NCBI GenBank assembly: GCA_028280345.1
Contig: JANQLY010000015.1
Coordinates: 105,460-169,459 of the forward strand
DNA from: Pseudomonadales bacterium
GTDB lineage: Bacteria; Pseudomonadota; Gammaproteobacteria; Pseudomonadales; UBA7239
DNA length: 64,000 nucleotides
Direction: 5' to 3'
The position numbers and the translations under genes are program-made. Numbering within the stretch: the first letter of the stretch is position 1; every line of letters starts with the position of its first letter. The notes below the pieces were generated by a model that saw only the letters and a program-made list of their open reading frames with translations, was not told the DNA's origin and made no database searches. Below, piece after piece: positions 44,959-53,948 of the stretch.

Positions 44959-45579
44959 TCACTTATTCAGAGCTTCAAATTTTAACAGTAACAGTTCCTT
45001 GAGTCGGGCAAGATCACTGTCAATGCGGGTTTGTTGCTGGCTGATTCGGGCCAGGGTGGCGCTGCCGCAGAGTGAGGAGAAAACAAACAGCAACAGATCA
45101 AAGTGCTCATCATCACTTAACCGAATGTCGCTAAACACACGCAGCCAGAGGTCGCGACCCTGCATCACAATGCCTGACAGAGAAACCTGCATCCAGTGGT
45201 CGAGCTCTTCGGGTGATTCATTACGTAGTCCCATCAGGATATGCAGGTTGGCCTGGAAGGCTGGAGCATTGCAGTGTTGCCAGCAACACTCGATAAACAG
45301 GGAAACACGTTCCGGCAGGGGTTTGCCTTCAAACAGAACACTTTCCATATGCAATGTCATATTCTGAAAACCATTCTCCAGCACGCCGGCAAGTAAATCG
45401 GATTTGGAGGCAAAATGGTGTTGCACGGCGCCAACGGTTACCCCGGCCTCGCGAGCAACTTTTTGCATGGTGGTATTGTGAAAGCCAAGTTCATCGATGC
45501 AGACAACGGTGGCATCAATAATACGTTGATGGGTTTCGGCGTGGCGCTCTGCCTGGGTGCGTCGTTGGGGGTTGCTCAT
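44959..45579 (-). CDS. TetR-family regulator of the P450 operon
   Basis: A 206-residue TetR-family regulator. The helix-turn-helix is at about 18-66 (RIIDATVVCIDELGFHNTTM, then REAGVTVGAVQHHFASKSDL). The C-terminal domain is about 130 residues and of unknown ligand. It is the first gene of the minus-strand operon leading to two P450s. A 25-bp element just upstream recurs, with two changes, before the acyl-CoA synthetase operon at 50795; if the protein controls its own gene, it probably controls that operon too. Confidence 0.88.
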   Translation of the reverse strand: MSNPQRRTQAERHAETHQRIIDATVVCIDELGFHNTTMQKVAREAGVTVGAVQHHFASKSDLLAGVLENGFQNMTLHMESVLFEGKPLPERVSLFIECCWQHCNAPAFQANLHILMGLRNESPEELDHWMQVSLSGIVMQGRDLWLRVFSDIRLSDDEHFDLLLFVFSSLCGSATLARISQQQTRIDSDLARLKELLLLKFEALNK

Positions 45580-45605
45580 GGGCAGTTAGTGTTTGGGCAA
45601 ACAAA

Positions 45606-45630
45606 AACATTATAACAATATTGTAAGTTT
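45606..45630 (-). promoter_or_regulatory. Probable TetR operator and -10, copy 1
   Basis: On the plus strand: AACATTATAAC, AATATTGTAAG, TTT. Copy 2 at 50713-50737 differs at 2 of 25 positions. Read on the minus strand it holds TATAAT, a likely -10 for the tetR-P450 operon, 27 bases before the ATG at 45579. Confidence 0.7.
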
Positions 45631-45784
45631 TTCCTAGTCGGCTTGTGCTTCCAGTCAGGCCGGGTTTTTACCACGGCAACCCGCTACCCGCCTTGCCTGG
45701 CCCTTGTGTTTCGGGCCTTCAATTATTTCCTGAACCCTCTGACAAATGGTCAGAGAAAGTACTTTACTCTGTTTTAAATATAAA

Positions 45785-45799
45785 TGATAATCGTTCTCA
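45785..45799 (+). promoter_or_regulatory. Probable Fur box
   Basis: TGATAAT, C, GTTCTCA inside AATGATAATCGTTCTCATTA (45783-45802). Five of seven bases of the right half fit the 7-1-7 Fur consensus TGATAAT-N-ATTATCA. It lies 43 bases before the next gene. Confidence 0.6.
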
Positions 45800-45841
45800 T
45801 TATTATTTATGTGTTTTGATTATTCCAATAAAGGGGAAACA

Positions 45842-46333
45842 ATGAAGTTCTTGTGCCGTAAACATCGTGAGCAGATACTGAGCCTGCCTTCCGTGGCGAC
45901 GCGACATTGGGATCACTGGATGGGGCAGGGTATTGCCAGTTTTGAAGGAGAGCAGTGGAGCAAAGCCTGTCAGTTGCTTGGCTGTAGCTATGAAGCCGCT
46001 GAGTGGTTGCTGCAACAGCCCGAGGAGATTAGTCCGGAAGGGGAGTTGACTTATATTGATCGCTATATGGTTGCGGGCCATCATCTTGCGGAAAGTTACG
46101 GGCGCCAGGGTTTCTATGACCGTGAGCTATATTATCTGGTTGCGGTACACCGGCGTTTATTGCGTTTGTCCGAGTCGGGAAATTACCAACACTGGCCGTT
46201 AAAGCAAAATCTGTCTATTTCACTATTAATGTTGGCACGTTACTGCCAACTACATGGCAGATTTTCCGGGTATGAGTGTTTTGTTCGGCAGGCGGAACAA
46301 CATATTCAGATGCTCGATAGAAGTTTGCACTAG
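45842..46333 (+). CDS. Hypothetical protein, probably iron-regulated
   Basis: A 163-residue cytoplasmic protein from the ATG at 45842, with AAAGGGG 4-10 bases before it. It is mostly alpha-helical with the look of TPR-like repeats (WSKACQLLGCSYEAAEWLLQ and LSISLLMLARYCQLHGRFSG), and has several Cys and aromatic residues. I do not recognise a named family. The Fur-box-like sequence upstream suggests it is made when iron is scarce. A 54-residue gene follows after 31 bases, probably on the same transcript. The neighbouring catabolic genes do not share this control. Confidence 0.6.
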   Translation: MKFLCRKHREQILSLPSVATRHWDHWMGQGIASFEGEQWSKACQLLGCSYEAAEWLLQQPEEISPEGELTYIDRYMVAGHHLAESYGRQGFYDRELYYLVAVHRRLLRLSESGNYQHWPLKQNLSISLLMLARYCQLHGRFSGYECFVRQAEQHIQMLDRSLH

Positions 46334-46364
46334 TTATGGTGCAAAGATAATGAAAGGCCGCGAG

Positions 46365-46529
46365 ATGGCTGATACTACCGAGAGTATCAGGATAGAAATC
46401 GATGCCGATATCTTTGCGCGTTTGTTGTCCCGTGCGGAAATATGTGCTTCGGAAATACGTTCTCTGGATCAGGATTCCAAACATACAATCTGGCGGGTTT
46501 GTCTTGAAAGCTGTTGCTCACGGAAATAG
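46365..46529 (+). CDS. Small hypothetical protein, possible partner of preceding gene
   Basis: A 54-residue protein from the ATG at 46365, with AAAGG 8-12 bases upstream (an ATG at 46350 would add 5 residues). The product is helical and ends in a Cys-rich stretch (SKHTIWRVCLESCCSRK). The sharp pattern IRSLDQDSKHTIW suggests a conserved short family, but I do not know its function. It lies 31 bases after the Fur-box-controlled gene, so it may be iron-regulated as well. Confidence 0.5.
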   Translation: MADTTESIRIEIDADIFARLLSRAEICASEIRSLDQDSKHTIWRVCLESCCSRK

Positions 46530-46595
46530 TTCTCTATTCCTGGCGCTTGCGAGTAAAATTGCAGAAGCACACTGTAGTTTGTAAAGAGGAGAGAT

Positions 46596-47255
46596 ATGGA
46601 CAAGCCGCTGGTAATCGATTACTACACCGATATGCTCTGTATCTGGGCCTGGATCGCCCAGCGCCGTATTGAAGAGTTGCAAGAACAGTGGAGCGACAAG
46701 GTTGTATTGCGCCACCATTATTTGAATCTGTTTGGTGATACAGAAACACGTATTGGGCAGCAGTGGGCCGATCGTGGAGGGTATGAAGGTTTTGCCCGGC
46801 ATGTGCAGGAAGCAGCAGACCCTTATGATGATGCGCCGGTTACGGATGACTTATGGCTGCGTGTGCGGCCGCAAACTTCGGCTAATGCCCATTTGGTGCT
46901 AAAGTCGGTGGCGTTGATGGCTGGCGAAAAGGCATCTGAACAATTTGCCCTGCAATTACGCAAAGCTTTTTTTGTGCATGGAGTAGATATTGGCCAGTTA
47001 CATATTTTGTTTGAACGTGTTCATGAGCAGGGCTTTGATCTGGATATGTTGAAGCAGACTCTGGAATCCGGTGCGGCTATGGCGGCTTTAATGGCTGATT
47101 ACAAGGCTGCCACAGAGCTGAATATCAAAGGGAGCCCCACGTGGATTATGAATCATGGCCGTCAGACGCTTTATGGCAACGTCGGTTATCGAGTACTGCA
47201 TGCCAATATTGAGGAAATTCTCAAAAATCCCCTGCATGAGGCCAGCTGGTGTTGA
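46596..47255 (+). CDS. DsbA-family (FrnE/HCCA isomerase-like) protein
   Basis: A 219-residue cytoplasmic thioredoxin-fold protein with a helical insert, like 2-hydroxychromene-2-carboxylate isomerase and FrnE. The segment at the usual active site reads DMLCIWAWIAQRR, so CxxC is replaced by C-I-W-A and a disulphide cannot form there. The cis-proline loop GSPTWIMN is present near residue 185. GAGGAGAG lies 7 bases before the ATG. This pattern fits a glutathione-linked or substrate-isomerase role rather than a disulphide oxidase. Its substrate is unknown. Confidence 0.75.
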   Translation: MDKPLVIDYYTDMLCIWAWIAQRRIEELQEQWSDKVVLRHHYLNLFGDTETRIGQQWADRGGYEGFARHVQEAADPYDDAPVTDDLWLRVRPQTSANAHLVLKSVALMAGEKASEQFALQLRKAFFVHGVDIGQLHILFERVHEQGFDLDMLKQTLESGAAMAALMADYKAATELNIKGSPTWIMNHGRQTLYGNVGYRVLHANIEEILKNPLHEASWC

Positions 47256-47347
47256 AACGTTTGTTTCTTGTCAAGGTTTGATAAAAAGCTGTGGCGACGC
47301 CTGAAACCAATGATTAAACTAGGTGGCTCATTGTTGAGGGGATAATC

Positions 47348-48217
47348 GTGAAAAAAATTCTTGTTGTTGCAGATAAATCCGGTGATAAACACCTCGCTTT
47401 GGATCGAGCGCTGACTTTGCTTGACGATCAGGGTGGCAGCATTGTGGTTGTGGGGTTCTGTTATTTGAATATTGATGATGATCTGGATAGTGGCTTGAGT
47501 GAAAAGCAGCTACAAAAGCTTATTATGCAACAGCGCCAACAGGAACTTGAACAGGTGGTTGCTGAAAAGCGTCGGGGCAATGTCAAAATATCCATCAGGA
47601 TTATCTGGGAAAAGAATATTGCGCGCTGGATTACCCAGCATGTGAATGAGATCGCTTATGACTGTGTGCTGAAGTCGGGTAATCGCTCGGAAAGCTGGTT
47701 GCATACACCTACGGATTGGCAATTGTTCCACGAGTGTCCCATTCCGGTATTTGTGGTGGCAGGTAAAAGCTGGAAAAAGAAATCCAGGGTGTTGGTAGCG
47801 CTGGATATGGCAAGTAAAAAGCCAGCCAAACAGCGTTTGAATAAAAAGCTGCTGTTTGAAGCCAAAGCGTTGAGCCAAGTTTTGCACGCGGAGCTGCATA
47901 TTGTTTGCGCATTGGAAATTCCCAGAGTGCTCAGTGACCTCGATCTTGTTGATGCGAGAAAACTAATTAAAAAACGCCGTGCGCAAATTGAACCGCGACT
48001 TGAAGCCCTGTGTGATGAATATGCGATTGCTAGTGATCATGTCCATATTAAACAGGGTGAACCCCACCGGGTGGTGCCGAGCACGGCGAACAAAATAAAG
48101 GCGGATGTAGTGGTTGCCGGTACCGCAAGCCGTAAAGGTGTGAAGAAGCTGGTAGGTCGTACTGCGGAAGCGATTCTGACGCGGCTTTATACTGATATCT
48201 ATGTTGTTAAACCCTGA
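47348..48217 (+). CDS. Universal stress protein, two Usp domains (UspE-like)
   Basis: A 289-residue protein of two tandem universal-stress domains. The first (1-140) starts KKILVVADKSGDKHLALDRA and ends with PIPVFVVAG; the second (146-289) starts KSRVLVALDMAS and ends ADVVVAGTASRKGVKKLVGR then AEAILTRLYTDIYVVKP, whose G-2x-G-9x-G-like end is the ATP-binding type. This two-domain form resembles UspE. It is probably induced in stress or stationary phase. The LON-domain gene follows after 30 bases. Confidence 0.87.
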   Translation: MKKILVVADKSGDKHLALDRALTLLDDQGGSIVVVGFCYLNIDDDLDSGLSEKQLQKLIMQQRQQELEQVVAEKRRGNVKISIRIIWEKNIARWITQHVNEIAYDCVLKSGNRSESWLHTPTDWQLFHECPIPVFVVAGKSWKKKSRVLVALDMASKKPAKQRLNKKLLFEAKALSQVLHAELHIVCALEIPRVLSDLDLVDARKLIKKRRAQIEPRLEALCDEYAIASDHVHIKQGEPHRVVPSTANKIKADVVVAGTASRKGVKKLVGRTAEAILTRLYTDIYVVKP

Positions 48218-48247
48218 GCAGTAGAGACGGGTTACTCAGGAAGCGTT

Positions 48248-48832
48248 ATGCCAGAGAGTATTGCCCAACTGCCATTATTTCCATTGACCGCCCATGTTCT
48301 TCCCGGCGGAAAACTGCCCTTGCGTATTTTTGAAGCGCGCTATTTGCGCATGGTGCAGGAAAGTTATCATCGCGAACATGCGTTTGGGATGTGCATGATA
48401 AATCTTTCCGGTGACGAAGCAGAAAACACCCATATTTTTCCGATCGGGACCTTGATTCGTATTGGTGATTTTGAGCATTTGCCCGATGGTATGCTCGGTA
48501 TTACGGTAGAAGGTTTGCAGTGTTTCCACATTCAACACATTGATGTGGAAGATGATGGGCTCAGGGTTGCTGATGTTGAGCTGCTGGACAACTGGCCGCC
48601 ACAAATTCTCTCCCGGCAACAGGGCTTTCTTGCCGATCGCTTACGTGAGTTGATTGCCAGCCATCCGGCACTCAGTACGTTGTATGCCGGAGAAGATTAT
48701 AACAATGGCAGTTGGGTGGCCCTGCGGTGGCTGGAAATGTTGCCTATTGATGCCAGAGAGAAGCAGGCCTTGCTGGAGCAGCCATTGGCGACAGGAGCTT
48801 TGGAGTTTCTGGTTGGTCTGATCAAGTCGTAG
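48248..48832 (+). CDS. LON substrate-binding domain protein
   Basis: A 194-residue protein consisting only of the N-terminal (LON/PUA-like) domain of Lon protease: LPLFPLTAHVLPGGKLPLRI then FEARYLRMV at the start, then beta strands and a helical end. No ATPase or protease domain follows. Single-domain LON proteins are common and thought to help recognise proteins or ligands; the function is not firmly known. It follows the universal stress gene and overlaps the end of the opposite-strand GT-C gene by 11 bases. Confidence 0.87.
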   Translation: MPESIAQLPLFPLTAHVLPGGKLPLRIFEARYLRMVQESYHREHAFGMCMINLSGDEAENTHIFPIGTLIRIGDFEHLPDGMLGITVEGLQCFHIQHIDVEDDGLRVADVELLDNWPPQILSRQQGFLADRLRELIASHPALSTLYAGEDYNNGSWVALRWLEMLPIDAREKQALLEQPLATGALEFLVGLIKS

Positions 48833-50570
48833 AACTACAAGTTGCCTCGTAGTGTTTAATTAGGTTGACAAACATTGCCTGCTGATTTTTTTCGATTGCA
48901 ACGTTCTCATTGCCTTGTAGAAATTTTGCCAGTGACTGATAGGTTTTCGTGGTTGGTGTAATGCCGGCTTTGCGCAGTTTGTGTGGCGTTTCCACATCTA
49001 TGGATGCAGGGGACTGGCAACTAAATAGTCTTGCATATAAAAGATACTCGTAGGCAATGGCGAGATTATCCGGGCGCGGTTGCAGTATGGGGTTGTTGAG
49101 TTGTTGTTCAGTTTCCTGCTGAAGTTTTTCCAGTTGAGAGGTGTTAACAAGTAGCTGGTAATAGAGTTCTTCGAGACGAACATAGTAGTTAAACTTCTCA
49201 CGGGGTAGTTGTATTTCGTTGAGTGCGGCTTCGGCGCCATGAGTCTGACTCAGATAAGCAATATAGAAAAACCATGTGGCGTGAGAGTTAGGAGCCTGCT
49301 GTACGCTCCAGCGCCACAGTGTTATATCATCTTGCCACTGATACTGATAGTTATGGGCAACAATTGCATTGTTGCCAAGACTTACACTGATCAATATGGC
49401 AGCGACGGCCTTGCTTATGCGGCTGTTAAATAACTGTATAAACAGGGCAATAGTGATGCCGATAGCGATAATAAAAAACGCAATTGAAAGTATGGTGTAG
49501 CGCGGAGAGATGTAGCCACCTTTAATGGGGATATGAATAATGCCACTGGCCGGAACAAAGGCAATGAGCCCACAGGCAAAAATCAGTAGTGGTAACAAGG
49601 CCTGTTTTTTTAAAGCTGACAGGCAGGCGGTGATTGCCAGCAGTGCGGTACCGAGTAAAACCGCTTCCGGTAAATGATAGAGACCGGTTTCATCATAGGG
49701 AATGATTGGTTTGATATGCAAGGTGGGAAATAGCGTCAGGTTAAACAGCTCTGCATAGGTTTTCAGCATAATAATAAGACGCTCGGTAATGCCAAGCTGG
49801 TTACCAGAATTGTCGACTACAAAATCGCCGAGCACAGAAATGCGCAATACAGCATAGGCCGTCAGCGCCAGAGCAACAACAAAAAAAGACAGCAATGCTT
49901 GTTTGAGTGCGTTTTGTTTGTTGGTTGTTGCGAGAAGGGTGGCGGCTTTGAAGAGTGGGGCAATGATAAGCAAAACAACAGCATTTTCCTTGCATAAAAA
50001 TGCCGCGAACGCACTGGTGGTAAGCGCAAATATTTTGCTAAAAGAAGTGCGGACAAGCCACTGATCCAGTAGCAGGAAGGTGAGGATAAAAGTCATGCTC
50101 ATCGTGTCGAAGCGTGAGGATATCCAGACAGCGCTGACGGTAAAGGCCGGGTGACTGATAAGGCAGATGCTGATCAGAAAACTGTAGAGCAAGGACTGTT
50201 GTCGTGTTAAAAACCGCTGTAATACGATGTGAGCCAGGCAGGCAGTAAAAGCAGCGTTGAGGCCAAAAAATATCAGTTGCGCCAGGTGGGATGAAAAGGG
50301 TTTGTAACCATTAGCCTCTGCTTCAAGGGCAAATAGCCAGATTGGCAAGGGGCGGTAGTATTCCGGTAATACTGCAAACGGCTCAAAAAAAACCTGTGTG
50401 AGCAGATTGCCCTCACTTCTCCGGTGGTATAAGTCGTTAAAAATATACCAGTCATCCCACACATAGTGCCATTGCAGGCTTGGCCAGAAAAATAACAGCG
50501 TTACCACCAGTGAGAAAATTAACAAGGCCAGGCAGGAAGCGGCGTTTTTATTGGTGTTGTCCAGAGGCAT
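48822..50570 (-). CDS. Multi-span GT-C-like membrane protein
   Basis: A 582-residue inner-membrane protein with about 11 transmembrane helices and a roughly 150-residue C-terminal soluble domain. After the first helix comes YVWDDWYIFN and then FFEPFAVLPEYYRPL, the acidic loop pattern of GT-C glycosyltransferases (PMT/TMTC type). Such enzymes move a sugar from a polyprenyl-phosphate donor. The ATG at 50570 is chosen for fold reasons; no ribosome site is clear. The last 150 residues look TPR-like (LEELYYQLLVNTSQLEKLQQ). It is transcribed towards the LON gene. Acceptor and sugar are unknown. Confidence 0.7.
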   Translation of the reverse strand: MPLDNTNKNAASCLALLIFSLVVTLLFFWPSLQWHYVWDDWYIFNDLYHRRSEGNLLTQVFFEPFAVLPEYYRPLPIWLFALEAEANGYKPFSSHLAQLIFFGLNAAFTACLAHIVLQRFLTRQQSLLYSFLISICLISHPAFTVSAVWISSRFDTMSMTFILTFLLLDQWLVRTSFSKIFALTTSAFAAFLCKENAVVLLIIAPLFKAATLLATTNKQNALKQALLSFFVVALALTAYAVLRISVLGDFVVDNSGNQLGITERLIIMLKTYAELFNLTLFPTLHIKPIIPYDETGLYHLPEAVLLGTALLAITACLSALKKQALLPLLIFACGLIAFVPASGIIHIPIKGGYISPRYTILSIAFFIIAIGITIALFIQLFNSRISKAVAAILISVSLGNNAIVAHNYQYQWQDDITLWRWSVQQAPNSHATWFFYIAYLSQTHGAEAALNEIQLPREKFNYYVRLEELYYQLLVNTSQLEKLQQETEQQLNNPILQPRPDNLAIAYEYLLYARLFSCQSPASIDVETPHKLRKAGITPTTKTYQSLAKFLQGNENVAIEKNQQAMFVNLIKHYEATCSSTT

Positions 50571-50712
50571 TGGCCGGGTCGGTGGAGTTGTACAGCAGGG
50601 CAAAATAAAAGGCTATTCTAACGGTTAAGCCTTGTAATAGGTAGGCTGTAGCCCTTTTCAAGGCATGGTTTTGTAGAACGTGGTAAGAGTGGCGGTTTAC
50701 ATGAATTAAAAC

Positions 50713-50737
50713 AACATTATAATAATAATGTAAGTTT
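50713..50737 (+). promoter_or_regulatory. Probable TetR operator and -10, copy 2
   Basis: AACATTATAAT, AATAATGTAAG, TTT: 23 of 25 bases match the element before the tetR gene at 45579. It contains ACATTA-N6-TAATGT, a perfect inverted repeat, and a TATAAT (50718-50723) that may be the -10 of the acyl-CoA synthetase operon. Confidence 0.72.
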
Positions 50738-50794
50738 GGGCGGGAAAGATCTGCCCGATATGCAGGTCAATCCCCGGCTGACAGTGGAGAACCC

Positions 50795-52393
50795 GTGAAC
50801 TACCAGCTCGCTGATCTTTTTGAGGCCTTGTGCGATGCGGCGCCCGATGCGCCGTGTCTGTTGGCGGGGCCGGTGGCGATGACTCGTGCCGAGCTGGACG
50901 CCCGTGCCAACCGTCTCGCACACTATTTAATTGCGCAGGGTGTCCGGCCCGGTGATCATATTGGTATCTATGCCCATAACCGTGCCGAGTGGATGGAGTG
51001 TTTGTTCGCCTGTTGGAAGCTTCGTGCGGTTGCCATCAATATCAACTTTCGTTATGTCACGGATGAATTGCGCTACATGTGGTCTAATGCCGATCTCAAG
51101 GGGCTGGTTTATGAACGCCGTTTCGTGTCACATGTAGATGCACTCAGAGCAGAATTTCCTGAACTTTCTGTTTATCTGGCGCTTGCAGATGATAGCGAAA
51201 TGGATAGCAGTGACATGGACTATGAAAGTGCACTGGCCAGTGGTCACCCCGAGCGCAACTTCCCTGCACCGTTTTTCCCGCGCTCCGATGATGATGTCTA
51301 CATGATGTATACCGGTGGTACCACCGGTATGCCAAAGGGAGTGATGTGGCGTCACTATGACTTTTATCACAATGTGATTTGTCTGAACGAAGCTACAGAC
51401 AGCCCGCAATCTATTATTGCCAAAGCCAATAATCCAAACCCCCTGCGTAGTCTGGTGCTCTCTCCGCTGATGCATGGCGGTGGGCAATTCCCGGTTTTGA
51501 TTTGTTTGTTGTCCGGCGGTGTTGCCTGTGTGCCGGTATCACGCAGTTTTGATGCAGAGGAAATACTCACAACCATACAGCGGCATGGCATCACCATGTT
51601 AAGTGTCATTGGCGATGCGATGGCGCGTCCGTTGGCAGAGAAGCAGCTTGAAAAAAACTACGAGCTACCTTCTCTGGCGATTATTTCTTCCGGTGGTGCA
51701 TTGTTAACAGCAGAAGCGCGTGCGCTGTTAAAGCAAGCTTTTGGTGAGCATATTTTTTATACCGGGGGAATCGGTGGTTCCGAGATCGGTAATGCGGCAC
51801 GGGAGGCACAAGAGGGTGATTTATTGTCCGGTCCGCGTTTTACCATGAATCCGCTGATGGCGGTACTTGATGATGATTTGAACAGAATCGAAGCGGGCAG
51901 TGATGAGGTGGGGTGGCTTGCCATGCGGGGATTCATCCCGTTGGGTTATTACAATGATGCAGAGAAAACCGCCGAAGTATTTAAAACTGATCAACAGGGT
52001 ACTCGCTGGGTAATTGCAGGTGACCGGGCACGTGTAGAAGCCGATGGTACATTTGCGTTAATCGGGCGTGACTCTCAGTGCATTAATTCCGGTGGTGAAA
52101 AGATTTTTGTCGAAGAGGTTGAAAGGGCGGTAGCTTCATTTGCGCCGGTAAAATTTTGTGCGGTTGTCGGTGTGCCGGATCCAAAGTGGCAGCAGCGTGT
52201 GGTTGCAGTGGTTGAGTGTAAAGCAGGTGAAAGTGTGACACTGGAGGCATTACAGCAACACTGTCGACAGTTTATTGCCGGTTACAAGATTCCGCGGCAG
52301 TTGCTGGTGTGTGAGTTTCGGCGTATGCCAAATGGCAAGATTGATTATCGCTGGGCGAAAGAACTGGCTTTGCAGAATGCCAATGATCAGTAG
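50795..52393 (+). CDS. Acyl-CoA synthetase (AMP-forming)
   Basis: A 532-residue enzyme of the ANL family, which joins a carboxylic acid to CoA with ATP through an acyl-adenylate. The P-loop is YTGGTTGMPKGVMW, the adenylation core includes ISSGGALLTAEAR and YTGGIGGSEIGN, RVEADG is close to the hinge, and the catalytic lysine is in RMPNGKIDYRWAK near the end. The GTG at 50795 has GGAGA 6-10 bases upstream. It begins a four-gene operon and has the TetR-type element in its promoter. The substrate is probably a bulky hydrophobic acid produced by the neighbouring oxidising enzymes. Confidence 0.9.
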   Translation: MNYQLADLFEALCDAAPDAPCLLAGPVAMTRAELDARANRLAHYLIAQGVRPGDHIGIYAHNRAEWMECLFACWKLRAVAININFRYVTDELRYMWSNADLKGLVYERRFVSHVDALRAEFPELSVYLALADDSEMDSSDMDYESALASGHPERNFPAPFFPRSDDDVYMMYTGGTTGMPKGVMWRHYDFYHNVICLNEATDSPQSIIAKANNPNPLRSLVLSPLMHGGGQFPVLICLLSGGVACVPVSRSFDAEEILTTIQRHGITMLSVIGDAMARPLAEKQLEKNYELPSLAIISSGGALLTAEARALLKQAFGEHIFYTGGIGGSEIGNAAREAQEGDLLSGPRFTMNPLMAVLDDDLNRIEAGSDEVGWLAMRGFIPLGYYNDAEKTAEVFKTDQQGTRWVIAGDRARVEADGTFALIGRDSQCINSGGEKIFVEEVERAVASFAPVKFCAVVGVPDPKWQQRVVAVVECKAGESVTLEALQQHCRQFIAGYKIPRQLLVCEFRRMPNGKIDYRWAKELALQNANDQ

Positions 52394-52416
52394 GTGGGAG
52401 CCCGTTAAGAGGTGAA

Positions 52417-53898
52417 ATGATGGTGAACGAGATAAAGGTCTATGACAAGGCGAGTAATGAGTTACTGGAAGCCTTGCCAATAGATGACAAGGCAGCAGTG
52501 ACGCAGGCGGCGCACAAGGCGCGACAGGGGCAGCAATTGTGGGCCAGCATTGATGCCAGGGAGCGTTGCCGTTTAATGAAATTATGTCGCCGGGAGTTTA
52601 TTCGGGATCGGGAAAAAATTCGCGATGCATTAGCTGCAGAAACCGGCAAGGCACCATTTGATGTGGTCGGCGAGTTGTTTTCAGTGTGTCAGGATATTGG
52701 CCATTATGCGAAACATACAAATAAATGGTTAAAACCGCGCAAGGTTAATACCTGGCCGCTGTTTGGTAAGAAAGGTCTGATTCACTATCGCCCCTATGGT
52801 CTGGTGGGGGTGATATCGCCGTGGAATGCGCCGTTGAATCTGGCGCTCAGCGATATGCTGCCGGCGTTATTTGCCGGTAATGCAGTTCTGGTTAAACCTT
52901 CCGAGGTTACACCGCTGGCAATCAAATACACGGTAGAGGCTTTTAATCGTGTGTTGCCGGTTGGTGTGTTGCATTGTTTGATCGGTGAAGGGGAAACTGG
53001 TGCAGCGGTTGTGGAAGAAGTAGATATGGTGGCAGTGACCGGTTCCTGCCAGACGGGCAAGCGAGTAATGCAAAAAGCCAGTGAAGATCTGACACCGGTG
53101 TTACTTGAACTTGGCGGCAAGGATCCAATGATTGTGCTTGATGATGCCAACCTTGAGCGCGCGGTTAATGCGGCGGTCTGGGGTTCCTGTTTTATGACGG
53201 GTCAGGTGTGTATGTCGATTGAGCGTATCTATGTTCAGAAAAGTATTGCGCCGGAATTCAAGCGCCTGATGCAGGAGAAAATGCAGTACTTAAAAACCGG
53301 GCCGGGTGTTGATTACAAACAGCGTGACTATGGGCCGTTTACAGGGCCTCGACAAGTGCAGATTGTTGAAGATCATGTGGCGAGTGCGCGGGAAGATGGT
53401 GCAACAGTTGCTATGGGGGGGCAGCGTTTGCAGCAGGAAAATAGCGGTGTCTATTTTGAACCGACGTTGATTACCGATGTGGATCACACAATGCGCATTA
53501 TGCAGGAAGAAACTTTCGGCCCGATTGCCTGTGTGATGGAAGTAAATAGTGTCGATGAAGCAGTGCAGTTAGCAAATGACTCCGAGTTTGGTCTTAATGC
53601 CAGCGTGTGGACCGGTGATATTGAGTGCGGTATTGAAATCGCCAAACGTCTCGACTCGGGCAATGTTTGTGTTAACGATTGCATATTGAATGCCGGGATA
53701 CACAGTTTGCCATTTGGTGGGTTAAAGCAAAGTGGAGTGGGAACACGACACGGCGGAGCTGATGGTCTGCGTGTGTTTTGTCATGCTCAATCGATGATGA
53801 TTGAAAAGCGCCCGCGCAGTAAGGAAATGAACTGGTTTCCCGATCAGGTGAAAACGGCTGGTCGTCTTGAAAAGTTAATGACCGTTTTATATCGCTAA
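52417..53898 (+). CDS. Aldehyde dehydrogenase
   Basis: A 493-residue aldehyde dehydrogenase with catalytic C265 (TGQVCMSIERIYV) and base E231 (LELGGKDPMIV), 34 residues apart. Cofactor contacts are SPWNAPLNL and VTGSCQTG. The ATG at 52417 follows AAGAGGTG. It lies 23 bases after the acyl-CoA synthetase stop. Within this operon it would oxidise the aldehyde made from a P450-derived alcohol, and the acid would then be activated by the synthetase. Confidence 0.9.
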   Translation: MMVNEIKVYDKASNELLEALPIDDKAAVTQAAHKARQGQQLWASIDARERCRLMKLCRREFIRDREKIRDALAAETGKAPFDVVGELFSVCQDIGHYAKHTNKWLKPRKVNTWPLFGKKGLIHYRPYGLVGVISPWNAPLNLALSDMLPALFAGNAVLVKPSEVTPLAIKYTVEAFNRVLPVGVLHCLIGEGETGAAVVEEVDMVAVTGSCQTGKRVMQKASEDLTPVLLELGGKDPMIVLDDANLERAVNAAVWGSCFMTGQVCMSIERIYVQKSIAPEFKRLMQEKMQYLKTGPGVDYKQRDYGPFTGPRQVQIVEDHVASAREDGATVAMGGQRLQQENSGVYFEPTLITDVDHTMRIMQEETFGPIACVMEVNSVDEAVQLANDSEFGLNASVWTGDIECGIEIAKRLDSGNVCVNDCILNAGIHSLPFGGLKQSGVGTRHGGADGLRVFCHAQSMMIEKRPRSKEMNWFPDQVKTAGRLEKLMTVLYR

Positions 53899-53948
53899 TG
53901 GCTTTTTATATCGCTAGCATGTTGCTGGCTTACAAGAAGGGTGAGTAG

